Shown here one piece after another: positions 49,601 to 61,500 of a stretch of DNA of 64,000 bases. The stretch is taken from contig JAFREQ010000049.1 in assembly GCA_025331565.1 (NCBI GenBank), positions 3,320,501 through 3,384,500 on the forward strand. Direction: 5' to 3'. The stretch is from Holacanthus passer (lineage: Eukaryota; Chordata; Actinopteri; Pomacanthidae). The position numbers were made by a program, and so were the translations under genes. The notes under the pieces were generated by a model that was given only the letters and a program-made list of their open reading frames with translations, did no database searches and was not told where the DNA came from. Each line of letters starts with the position of its first letter. The first letter of the stretch is position 1.

Positions 49601-52600
49601 AGTCTTTAGGAAATTATGCTAAGTGTCCTCTGAAGTGATCTAAATGTGATTAGGTCTGTCAGAGTGTGTGTGTGTTTCTGGTTGTGTGTGTCTGTGGAGT
49701 CAGCTAGAATTGAAATAAACACTGAATGACTTCTGACTAAAACTGTACTAAGACAGTATTTCCAGTGAAAACTGTTGAAATGAGTGTACATCTGCTTGTG
49801 TTTTATGTCGTGTGGAAGTACGTAGCAGCAGTATGACAGAAATGTCAGTCAAGTGTTTGGCAAGCCCCACAGACAGAGAAGCAGTCGAATCAGCTGATCT
49901 GAATCAACTGTGTGTGTGTGCACCTAGATGTTGCTATGGTGATGTTAAATGCTTAGTTGATATTGAGTAAGACAGGGATTTCAGCTCAGAGTCACCTCTC
50001 AAACTCTGGCTTATCAGTCGATCTCCTATGAACGCCTATGGCCTAAATTATTATATCATGACTGAATGCAGTGATTGCTTCTGGTGTCAGAAATGTGAAA
50101 AATACAGCAAGTTAAGAATCGTTCCTGCTTTTCTCTGAAAGTCCTGCTCTCAGTTAACATTGGAATTAATGGGGCAGTTGGATAGTGCTCCTGTCACTCA
50201 AAACATCATGGAGAAGAATTAGTGAGTGTGTTTGCTTAGATGGTTACATTGTGTAAAAGAAGCCATAATTTCAAATGTTTAGGCCAACATTATGTGTGAG
50301 GATTTGGACCAGAGGACCAGAAATCAGAAATTTTTGAGAACTCACGCTCCCGTTGTCACATCACCCACACCTACTTTTGAGCATTTCGTCCATTCATTTC
50401 TATGCAAAAAGTTCCAGACTAAATGTTGACTCTTTTGGAAATTATGAGACATATCGCTGAGAAAAGTAATAGCAATCGAGCTGTACATTTTGGTGTTTGA
50501 ATGAAGTTTCTACAACGAACACGAACAGTTACATGTCAAAAAACAGTGGGAAGAATATTGCTAAAGAAAAATGTTGCCATAGATAAGCATATAGTGGGAT
50601 TGTTTGCACAGCAGTCAGGTAGAAAATGGGTAGAATAGAAGCTGATCTATAATTGCCTACCTGGTCTGGTGCTCAAGCCTTAAAAATTGGCAGGATTTCC
50701 GGCTTTGTCAGAATTTCAGTTCTGAAGTTTATGAGATGCATTATAGGTTTGAACAGAATGAAGTTGTGTGTTTTGATAAATGCAGTATTCAACCCAGGCA
50801 GTTCCTTTGCCTTTCATTTAGTTGATTAATTAATTTATTTATGGCTTTACCCATTTCTCTTGGTCAACCTGCTTAATATAGAAAGATTACGATGAATCTG
50901 TCCTAAGAACCTGTGATAACTATACATGTTCAAAATGTTTATCAAGCTCCTTCACTTCACTTGATTGAGTGAAGTAATTAATACATTTGCAATTTTTGTG
51001 TTGTCAGTGCTAATCACCCCATTGACTTCCAGCTTTGTTGGGGATTTGTGTTGACTGGACTTAAATTTACTGAGACTGTTCCAGAGAGAGGTGCTACTTC
51101 CTTCTGATTCCACAATCAGTTACATAAAATATGTCGTTTTTCCCTTGCACATGTCCCCAACTCCCATATTTGTCAGACCCTTAAAGATTAGGAAGTCCAC
51201 TTTTTCTGAATTTATATTCATTCATAAACAGAGGTAGATGCTGTTTTGTTTGTTTTCTGTCACCCCTCTTTATGGCGAAAAGGTCAGGGGTGACCACAGA
51301 CAGTCTATCAGGTTGAGTCCTAAACTGACTTTTTTATGTCAAACATATAACTTTGTTCTATTTGTGTCCACTCTTTGTTAACAGAGGTCTTAACCATTAA
51401 GAAACTGGATTGGCAATATATTGTCCTTTAAAGAATGAATGACTCCCTACACCCCTGTGCTAAACACTTAATATTTCTTTGAGTGCAATTTTTTTAGTCC
51501 ATTTTATTTATTGTTTTGGTTGTGTGTTTTATTTTATTTGTATTTGTATAGTTTTATTTATGTAGGACTTTTTTTACATTTGTTCACATTACAATATCCA
51601 TATCTGAATATACTTAAGATTTTAAAGTTCAGTGCTCCTTGAAAGGGTTTACTTGCATTGTTATGCTATTATCATTTTATCATTGGCATAAAATTGAAAA
51701 AAAACAGCAAAAATGTGATTTATCGCAATTATTTTTGGGGCAATATATCATCCAACAAAAGTAGTAATTGTGACAGGAGTACATTTCACACAAAATTGCA
51801 TGGTAGTCTAATATAAAAAGTTTTGTTCTCTGGGAAACTCTGGATATCTGAAAACAATTTGGTGCCAACCCATGTAGCAGATGTTGAGATAGCACAGGAT
51901 AAGTGAAAACCTTGACCTGCTGGTGGTGCCACAGAAAAAGTCAGTAAGGTTCATTCATTCCTTTCCAACTTACATTGAGCCACGCTGCTAACATGGCTGA
52001 GAACCAAAGAATCCCACAGAGCAACTTCATGACCAACTTCATACCAAACAACAAACTCTGTCCTCACAGAAAGGAGCAGTCGGATCTAAAAATGATTTTG
52101 TAATCACATTCTTTTTGCCTTTTATCTTTCATCCAGCTCAGTCTGACTGGATCTGTATCTTTAGAGGATTAGTGGCTCTGACTCTGACTACATTTTAATC
52201 TTGTTTTTTATGAAATAGAAAATCCTGTACCTGTAAAATTGTAAACAGTGCCATCCAGCTAACCGCAGTGTTTGCCTACATGGAAGAGATCTCAGCTCTG
52301 TTGGAGTTTTGTTTTTCGGCTGTCGAAACCAGTTGTACCTGCAGCTTCCTGTCCTGACCCCGTAGAGGTGTGGCTATTGTCAGGAGACATTCAGTCTGGA
52401 GAGAAATGTCTGTCTGTATGAATGTCTGTGTCAGTCTTCAAATCAAACCCAAACACTGGTCTGTAGATGTAAGCCAAGTTCTGAATGCTGTCATTACTAA
52501 TCTTATTTCACATTCTTAAGGTGTTTAATTCTCCAAAAAAGTATCTGCTGTAAGAGAAATGGCAATATTATACACTGGGGTTGTATGAGTGATACACCTG

Positions 52601-55208
52601 CAAAATGTGTGTGTAGAACCAAGCAGCTTAAACATTTGAAAAATAATATTACTTATAGTAAAAAGTTTCCTCACAACTCCCAACCTTAAATGCTGCATTC
52701 TCATTACCACCTCATACTGTAGAGTAAATGATTAAACAGTGCCTTTAGGTGTGTGTGTGTGTGCGTGTGACTCAACAGCCAAAGTCATAGGGTTACACCT
52801 ATGGGTGTGTATGTGTGTGTGCAGTGACGCTTAGCCTCACCCTTCCTGACAGCAAACAGTTGAACAGACCTATCGGGTGACTGTGAAAAGACAAGCTTTC
52901 ATTTCTTTGGAGCTTTTGTGTTGCTTTCTCTCCATTCTTGTGTTCATGTCACCCACCTGTCGCCAACTGATCCTCTCCTGAACACTGGATGGGTGCAAAT
53001 AGACGTGAGCAATAAAGGCGTTAGGTGTCCTAGGAGGCTGTGATGTTCAGTACCCCTACTAGTAGAGTCTTTCTAGTAGTGGTGTTAAAGGTCTGTGCTA
53101 AGTATAGTGCTAGAGTTAGGGTTCTAGGATTGTCCATCCATCCATTTTCTATAGCCACTTATCCCGATTTGTGTGAGAGACAGGACACACGCCAAAATGA
53201 TCACCGGCCTATCACAGAGGTAGCCCACAGAGATAAACACATTTACACCTCTGCAGGTTTTGGACTGTGGTAGAAAACACATGCAGACACGTTGGAGAAC
53301 ATTCAAACTCCACACAGAAATACCCAGTCAACTCAGAATATATCTGCTGTGGGAAAACCACAGAGCTTCCATGGAGTCATAAATATCTTCAAGGATTTAT
53401 CCCTCTGTTTGAGCATGAGTGTGTGTAGCTAATTTCATTTTTTTGTCCTTTTATTTTAGATTTTATTATGAATTTTTTAAAGTTAATGGATGCATCATGG
53501 TGGCACCATAAGAAAGGCAAGGAGGTCGGCAAAAACTAGATCTGATTGTGCTCTGGAGAGCAAATTTCAAATCAATTTGTCAAGTGACTGTAGAGGTTTT
53601 CTTGTTCTGGAAGTGTTGGAGAGATGAACAGACAGACATTACATGATATGACTAAGGTGAGAAGGTAATAATCAGGTTTAATCAATTTGTAAATCCTGTA
53701 ACAAAGTCTGTCTACAATTTACAACAGGATGGTCTTCAGTGGAGAGTTTTAGTGCATGATGGCATAAACACTGTTATCACCAAGTGGTAAGTGAATTTTT
53801 CTCACAGCTCTGTTAGGTTCTTTTGCATGGCTGTATAAATCAGTTGACAGTCTGGTATGTTTATGGGAGGGAGAGACCGTTGACCTGCTTTACATCTAGG
53901 CCATATTAGAAGATACAGTATTACAGAGTGCATACAGGGCATTCATGTATACAGGGTCTACTTTGGTGCTTACAAAGATATCTCAACAACTGCTGGACAA
54001 TTTGGTATCAAGTACCACAATCCTCAGAGGAAAATTAATAATATGTTTAGTGGACCCCCAACCAGGCAATAGTTTTCCCTTGTTCATATAAATAATCTTA
54101 TGTGAGGATCATAATGAAATTTCCTGAGCACATTCAGGGGAAGAAGCCTTTCCATTCATTTCACTTACCCTGACACTCCCTGATTTCTCCAGCACTTCCC
54201 TCAGGACAAACGACTACACATCAAATGAGGCTTTAAAAATAGCTTAATTGTCAAAATGTTTGTTCTCAACAGTGTGTACAGACTAAACTTTAGTTGTAGC
54301 AAAATTTTATATTAAGTCAATGGCTCAAGTTTAAGTGATAATTTGATAAATTAATAAGATGATTAACAACACAGACTGACCGAAAGCAAAGTTTAAATAA
54401 TAGTGTTCATACAACATGTACAGTATGTATGAGTTAATATAGTTGTTGTGGTAGCACTCATGTTGTACCTGCACAGTGGAAACTGTGTGTGTGAGGACAG
54501 CCAGGGAAGCATTTCAATAGCCCACAGTGACTGCTGCTGCATTCTGAATGCCTGTATTGACAGCATTTCCCGGAGGCTGGACTTGGCGAGCCAGATGAAC
54601 ACACACACACACGCACATACACGTGCAAACACACACTGGCACAAGTTCACGCTACATATTCAGAGCAAGCACTTGAAAATGAAGCTCTGTTAGCATCCGT
54701 GCATTATGACACTATTAATGGTAAAGCTTATGAAACATGATCCAGTGACATGAACTCATACAACATACAGCCAAGCAGACGGGAATAAAACAGAGTAATT
54801 TAAACAATGTGTTTTCAAGACACTGTTAGTGGCATTGTAAGTTGTTAGCATTGTAAGTATAATCAATCCATTTTGTTGTCTTTCTTCATCTGATAATTTT
54901 TTTGTCCTTTCTTTCCTCCCTTCCTTTCCTTATGTCCTCCCTCCCTTGTTTCATTGCTCTGTCATCTTTTTTCACTTTTGTCTTTTCCTTCCTATCTCCT
55001 TTCTGCTTCCTTCTCAGTACCCTTCTTTGTTTTTGTTTCTAAGGATATTAAATCATCATGATAATTTTACTTTTGTGGTTCCAAAGAAGGGAAGTATGAA
55101 AGATAGTGTTGATTTCTGTCAGTTTTTCTTTCTCCTTAATCCATCCTTCCTTCTCTGACTACCTGAATGAATGAACAAAGGAAGGACAATGAAGGAGGAG
55201 GCTGCAGA

Positions 55209-55268
<60 letters not shown>

Positions 55269-55467
55269 TGCACCCTCTTCCCACAGCCCCACCTCTGTTG
55301 CTAGGTTACTGCTGCCTCTTACTGTACAGCCATTTCAGCCAATAGCATCACCTTGCATCACTGCTGGAGGTGGAGCATCACAGCACTCCACCGTGGAAGG
55401 AAGTGACTTTTGTTTATCAGTGACATCATTTCCTCTTGTTGTCTTGTGGCAGTACTGCTCCTCCTCC

Positions 55468-55506
<39 letters not shown>

Positions 55507-58500
55507 GATGTCTTCAGTCACCACTGCAGCATTTTTCACTTCACCACACATACACACACTCATATACATATCATCTTTACTGCTCGTTTTGATAGAAATA
55601 AGGTTTATGGAGAGGAGAGTCTCTTCTTGTGGAGGAACCGGTAAACGCAAGAGCAGGACTCGGTCTAGATCAGAATCCTTCACGTGAGATTAAAATGAGA
55701 AGGTGGAATTTTCCATTGCTTTTGAAGCTGATTTCTAGAGTATTGGGCTGACCAAACCTTCACCTTGGCTCTGTACTGGATACGACTGGTTATGAGATTG
55801 AAGCCATTCTAAACACAGACATGCTACAGAAAGATGTGGAAGTTCAAGTATTTAACTTGTGATGGATGTGAACACCATTCTGATGGATGATGAACAGCAG
55901 AGATGGTCATTGTGTACATTCACTTAAGTACCCAAGTACTGTTTTGAGATACTGGTATTTTCATGCTGAGAGACTTCTTACTTTTCCTCCACTACATTTA
56001 TCTGTTGTCTGCAGTTGCAATATGAGGTTTTATGTACAAAACATTCATTAAGCAAGTCATTCAGGGAACATGATCTGCCTTACAGCAGTTTGAAGCTCAT
56101 GTGCAGTTAGTACGCTTGACCTTTATTTTTGAACTTTGCATTTTGATCTAAAATCATTTTGTTAATGCTTTCATCACTTGGTGATTGGTGAATCCAAAAA
56201 AAGCCACAGCTAATGCTTACCAAATGAATGGTCACTTGGTGAATGGTATCTTTGTCCAACTACTTTGCTTATGCTGCCCTCTTGTGGTATATTTTTTGGC
56301 TTACATAGTGCCTAATTACACAATTGCTGCATTTATTCTTGTTCAACGATTATTCTTATTGTTTGTTTTATTTCAATCATTTTATCTTTTGAGCAACAAT
56401 GATGAGTTCACATTAGCATTGTTCTAGACAAGACTCTTTACCCATACAGGATTTTTCCTTCCTTAGTGACTAATGTACAATTAGTATCTCTAGGGAGATG
56501 TTTGCCAGTTTTTTCTATTAAACTGTCAGTTGTTCAGGTGGAGGTGCTGTCAACACAGATTGATTTGTATTTATTGAAAACATCAGGAACCTAAATAATG
56601 TTCTCAAAGTAAACACTAGAATGAACTGTTTTGATCTGCCTTTTGTCCTCTTCATGTAGTTTGAATCTATCTTGTATATAATGCAAGACTTTCTGAGGTT
56701 CCTGATGTTGTCAACTGTTTTTCCTCTTCTAACAATTGTCAGCCACAGCCTTGATGAATACATATTCAGGCCCTAACGTCACCTTAACCAGCAGTGAGCG
56801 GTGACCTTTGACACCACAACCCTTAACCTTTCCCCTCTAACTGTCTCCTCTCCCTCCCACCGTCGTCCACCCTTGTGAGGTCTGCTGGCCCTTGCTGTCT
56901 CCTGTTGTGGTAGAAAGTACAGTAGGTACAGTGTTGATATTTTACTACCCTTCTTTTTACTTACTGTCCTGTCTGTAAAGGATGCATGACACATTTACAT
57001 CTCTTCTACTGTATGTCTGCATGTCAGTTGGAAACCAAGGTGTCTTGTTCTGTGGTGGGTCATTCAGTTATTGACTGCATGTCAACTCTGCTGTTTAAAG
57101 GTACACCCTGTGGTTTTGTTGTTGCAACCAATGCCACCTCTACAATCCCTAAAATGTTTTACTACTCAGCTTGAGACTCATGAACTAATTTGAGTTTCAA
57201 AGCTAAGAAGTGACATTTAAGGATTTAGAGGTGCTATTTGGAAGTGTAACAGAATCAATGAGTGTAACTGTACTTTAATACAAGGACAGATGACCAGTGC
57301 ACAAGTTTTCAGTGTGGGAGGTGGGCCTCCAAAACATTCCCTGAAAAAATATTGCATTAAATTATTACAATATTTTTCCCAGCTTTGTCTGAGAGGAGGC
57401 CCACAGTCTCAGACTTTAAAATCCCCTGGACCAGAATATTGTGCATAGATATCATTAAAGGATCATTTTGGTCTATCTGGTTTTACTGGTTATGTCCATT
57501 AATTCCATTGGTAACAGCAACATTGTACTCACCAAGTTAAGTTTACTGAGATGTAGATCTGGCAACACAGTGGGTCGTGAAAACAAAGTGAAGGCAAGAA
57601 GTGTGAGCAGTCGGATAGGTTGGAAAAAAACCCTCGGTTTGACAAACTTATTTGGACAAGAGAACAGTAAAATTATTACCCAAACTCAAGTCAAGAGACA
57701 TCTTAATTATTTTTACAACCTAATATCATGTATCACAAATGTGCCAGTGTTGCTGTACCAACACAGAGGCACTTTGCAGTCTGTACAGCATATAACACCC
57801 TATATACTCAGACCTTCATACTGGCAATTGAAAATGCCAATCAGAGTTTAGAGAACCATTTCTTGTTTACAGTGTGCTCACAGTTTTCTTATGCAATGAA
57901 GGGTTATAACTAACTTTTCATGTGTACTCACTTTCAGTTAGTTTCAGTCTCCAACTATTGTGGTTTAGAAAATATAGATAGTTTTGTTTCCAACCTGTCT
58001 GATGCGACAAGAAACACTAACTTGTAATAAACTGTAATTACATTTTAACTGAACATCTTTAATGTTATGCTTCTTCATTGCATGAGGTGATGAAGTTTCT
58101 GCTGATCAAGATGATGGGGATGTTGACCGGGGATGACTGACTGCTCGAAGACTGTGTTACTCATGTGCTGTCTCTGTGTTTTGTCTCCCTCTGCAGGTGT
58201 GGTTGGAGGAGGAGGAGAAGGAGGAGGAGAGTGAGGACGGGGAGTTTAAGGGTCCTGTTGTGTTTTGCATGCAGGCAGAGCATGCCGGAACCAGGACATA
58301 CTACTTCAGCAGCGACAGCCATGAAGAGCAGGTGGAGTGGATTAGAGCCATGAGCGAGGCTTCAGAGGTCAACGTTCAGGCAACGCAAAGGTGCACACAC
58401 ATGCACAGAGCCGTACTGGATATGCAGTGCACACACAAGGCAACCATATTCTCCTGAGTCTGTTTGATTGGGCCTGTCCAATATGACCAATCATGACAGT

Positions 58501-61500
58501 CTTTTACAGGCTTGTATGTGCTATTTGTATCTTAAAGTGTATGCATAGCATTTGATTTTACATTTCTTCTTACTTTCTCACATCTGGTGGTGCTACCAGA
58601 AATGACTTTGTAATTGGCAACAATGATAAGTTGCTTTGTAGTATTTACACTTGCATATTATTTTCCATTCATCTAAAATATCTTTAACAAGCACTGATTA
58701 TAATGATTCAAAGTTAGAAAGAGGAACACTTGTGGATGATTACTTGAATGAGAAAGAAATATTCTTCTTGGTCTACATTTCTTGGTTTTTATGCTGAAAT
58801 AATGAAGAAAAATAGCAATTTGTTGATGGGTGTTGATGCAAGTGTGTGTGTGCGCGTGCCTGCATGCATGTGTGTATATATATTAGTGTAATAGTATGCA
58901 GTTGGACAGAAATCTACAGTACACCTACTCTGAGTGCTGGCTCAATTCAAGCACTGAAGATTAAGACAGGAAGACCTGCTGTCAGTCAGTGGAAGTTGGT
59001 ACCTCTTAACTCGGTGTCTGAGGTACCTGTCTGTCCATAAGACTTCATTTTTATCCTTTTTGATTCTTTTGTAATATGTAATATGTGTGAACATGAACCA
59101 AGACCAGGCAGCAATGGATGATTTTGTTTGTTGTCTGGAACAACTGAGTATTGACATGAAAACAATATTTTAAAAAGCAATGTACAAAACTATACATTGC
59201 TAGTGACGCAAAATAACCTATAGTGAATTACGACACGCCTTGACTCAGTGACACAGTTCCTTGACCTGATGTTGAGATTTTCTGCCTGTGTAAAATTTTC
59301 GGAAACAAAACAAAGCTGTCTGTCTGTTCTCATACTTTTTTTTCCTTCAAACTTCACAGAACAAACTCGGACACCACAGCTGATCTCAACCACACCATGG
59401 TGACCAAGGCACCGGACACACAAAAGCATCCACACACACAAACACACAATGAAAATGACAGTGACCTGCCCCCCTACACTAAGATCAATGGGGTTGACAG
59501 CCTTGAGACACCACCACCTTCCACCCTCCACTCAAATCAGGAGGGAAAAAAGAATGATGGAAGGCGAGTAGAAGGCAACAATGAAGGTGGTGGTCCTGGT
59601 CCTGACTATCACCCAACTCACCATCCAAATGGTTGTGACAACTACGGCCCTTGCAAAACCATGCCACACAACAGCAATAGCAAACCCCTTCCATCCAGGA
59701 GTCACAGTGGACATCTTGCCCCTCAGGGACACCCGGAGGGGGGTGCCGGACCATCGCACGACCCCAGGGAACAGCAGGAAAACGTGGTGCTTAGGAGGGG
59801 ATTTGTGCCCAGGACAGCTCCAGAGAGGGTGGCCCAGAGGAAGAGCTCCATGGCCCAGCTGCAGCAGTGGGTCAACCAGCGGCGGGGCATGGCTTCCCAG
59901 GAGGACATCAACAGGTAGAGCAGTGGAGAATAGGAAATATGACACCTGTCTCTCTGTTTGGGTCTGCTTCTGTGTTGTTCTTTACACTTAGCAGTCATGG
60001 GGATACTGTAAGGGTGTGCAAGTGACCCCCCACATGCACCTTCATTGGTGGAATTGCTATGGCCAAGGTTTTCATTTTCATTCATTTTCAAATTTATTTT
60101 TTTCAGTGCGTAATTAGTTCTGCATCGTTCGTCATATACATTTCATTCAAACACCTCAACACGCAGGTCAATCGGCAGATGATTGCTATTACTTTTCTCA
60201 GTGATATGTCTCATTATTTCTGAAATATGTAACGTTTTGTCCACTTTTATTCACATAGAAATGTATGGAAAAGGTGTGAAAAAAACTGTTTTCAAAAATT
60301 ACTGTTTAACTCATCTTCACGGCTACAAATTTTACTTTTCACATATAATTTTTGGACAGAACGTCAGCAAATTTGTCTTCTTTTACACAATGTAACTACC
60401 TAAGCAAACACACTCACACATTTTGCACCATGACCTTGTGAGGCTTCTCATGACAGGAGTATTATCCAACTGCCCCACTGACGCCAATGTTAACTGAGAG
60501 CAGGACTTGCTCTATGCTCCACATTTTTAACACCACAAACTAAAGTAAAGATAAAATATATCACAGCATTCAGCAGAGTCTCACAGCTCATGGACAGTAA
60601 TTTGAGGGAAACTGGGATGATTGTTGACTGGGATACTTGGATTATAAAGTGGTTTATTTAATGAATTCAGTTTTCATGTGCATAATAAACAGAGTGAAAT
60701 ATATCATAGATTGTAATGAAAAGAACTTATTAAGGTTGAATGAGGTTGAATGGTTGTGTGTTATGATATAGTGGGCATCCAAGAGAAAAATGTAATTTCC
60801 CTCTCTATTTTACCTGGCCTTTATTTAACAAAATTAAGAAGCTACAGTTGTTAAATAAGACCACTGCTGATTTAAACATCCTCAACTTTTTGTCATGACT
60901 TGATATGACATTTGATAAGGTAGTAATCCCCATCTGTTCCTTTCCTCCCAGCCCATCTCGTTACTACCCAGTGAGCCGTGGGGTCCCAGCTGACTACTAT
61001 GGCTACCCTGGTGGCCCCCAGTATGTGGAGGAGTACCCTCTATACCCACCAGGGGTCCGGCCTGACAGCATCTGCTCTGTCTCTGCTGTGGGGGGATATG
61101 ACCGACGCTGGACTGTCGAGGAGAAGCGCCACTCACTGAGGGATGGGCCCCATCAGCTGTATGGACCCCCTATGCCTAGGGACCAATGGGGGCAACAGTA
61201 CTATGGAGGAATGGATACATCTATGAGGCGTCTGTCCATCCAGCCACGCTCCAGGTCTGTGCCCAGGTCACCGTCATCATCATCAGGGGGGCCCTACTCA
61301 CCGGTGCCACCCAACTTTGCCTCGCCGGCTCGATCGCCATCTGCCCGCTTTGACCGGTTTCCAGGGAGGATGAGGGATGACGTGATTTATGCTGATCCAT
61401 CTGTCTACAGCCTGAGGAGATCCCTCAGCTCACCGAAGGTGAAACAATGAGTGTGTGTGCCTGTGTGTGTGTATTTGTAACATTATACAGTGGTTACAAA

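Larger units (their letters stand above)
44305..58196 (+). other. plekha6: plekha6 intron 4, 13.9 kb, inside the PH domain
   Basis: GT-AG intron. It contains hAT fragments (44835-45923), telomere-motif-rich repeat DNA (46480-46645), dispersed repeat copies (49320, 51640, 53127, 53460, 53950, 55890) and CA microsatellites. Several open frames of 70-160 codons are products of repeats or chance. No nested gene is recognised. Confidence 0.85.

Noticed and set aside
55171..55644. Open frame of 157 codons with His-Thr repeats
   Set aside because: It is a translation of two CA microsatellites; there is no conserved residue pattern.
59532..59945. Minus-strand open frame of 137 codons opposite exon 6
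   Set aside because: It is a shadow of the plekha6 exon 6 coding sequence, whose plus-strand frame matches the family.
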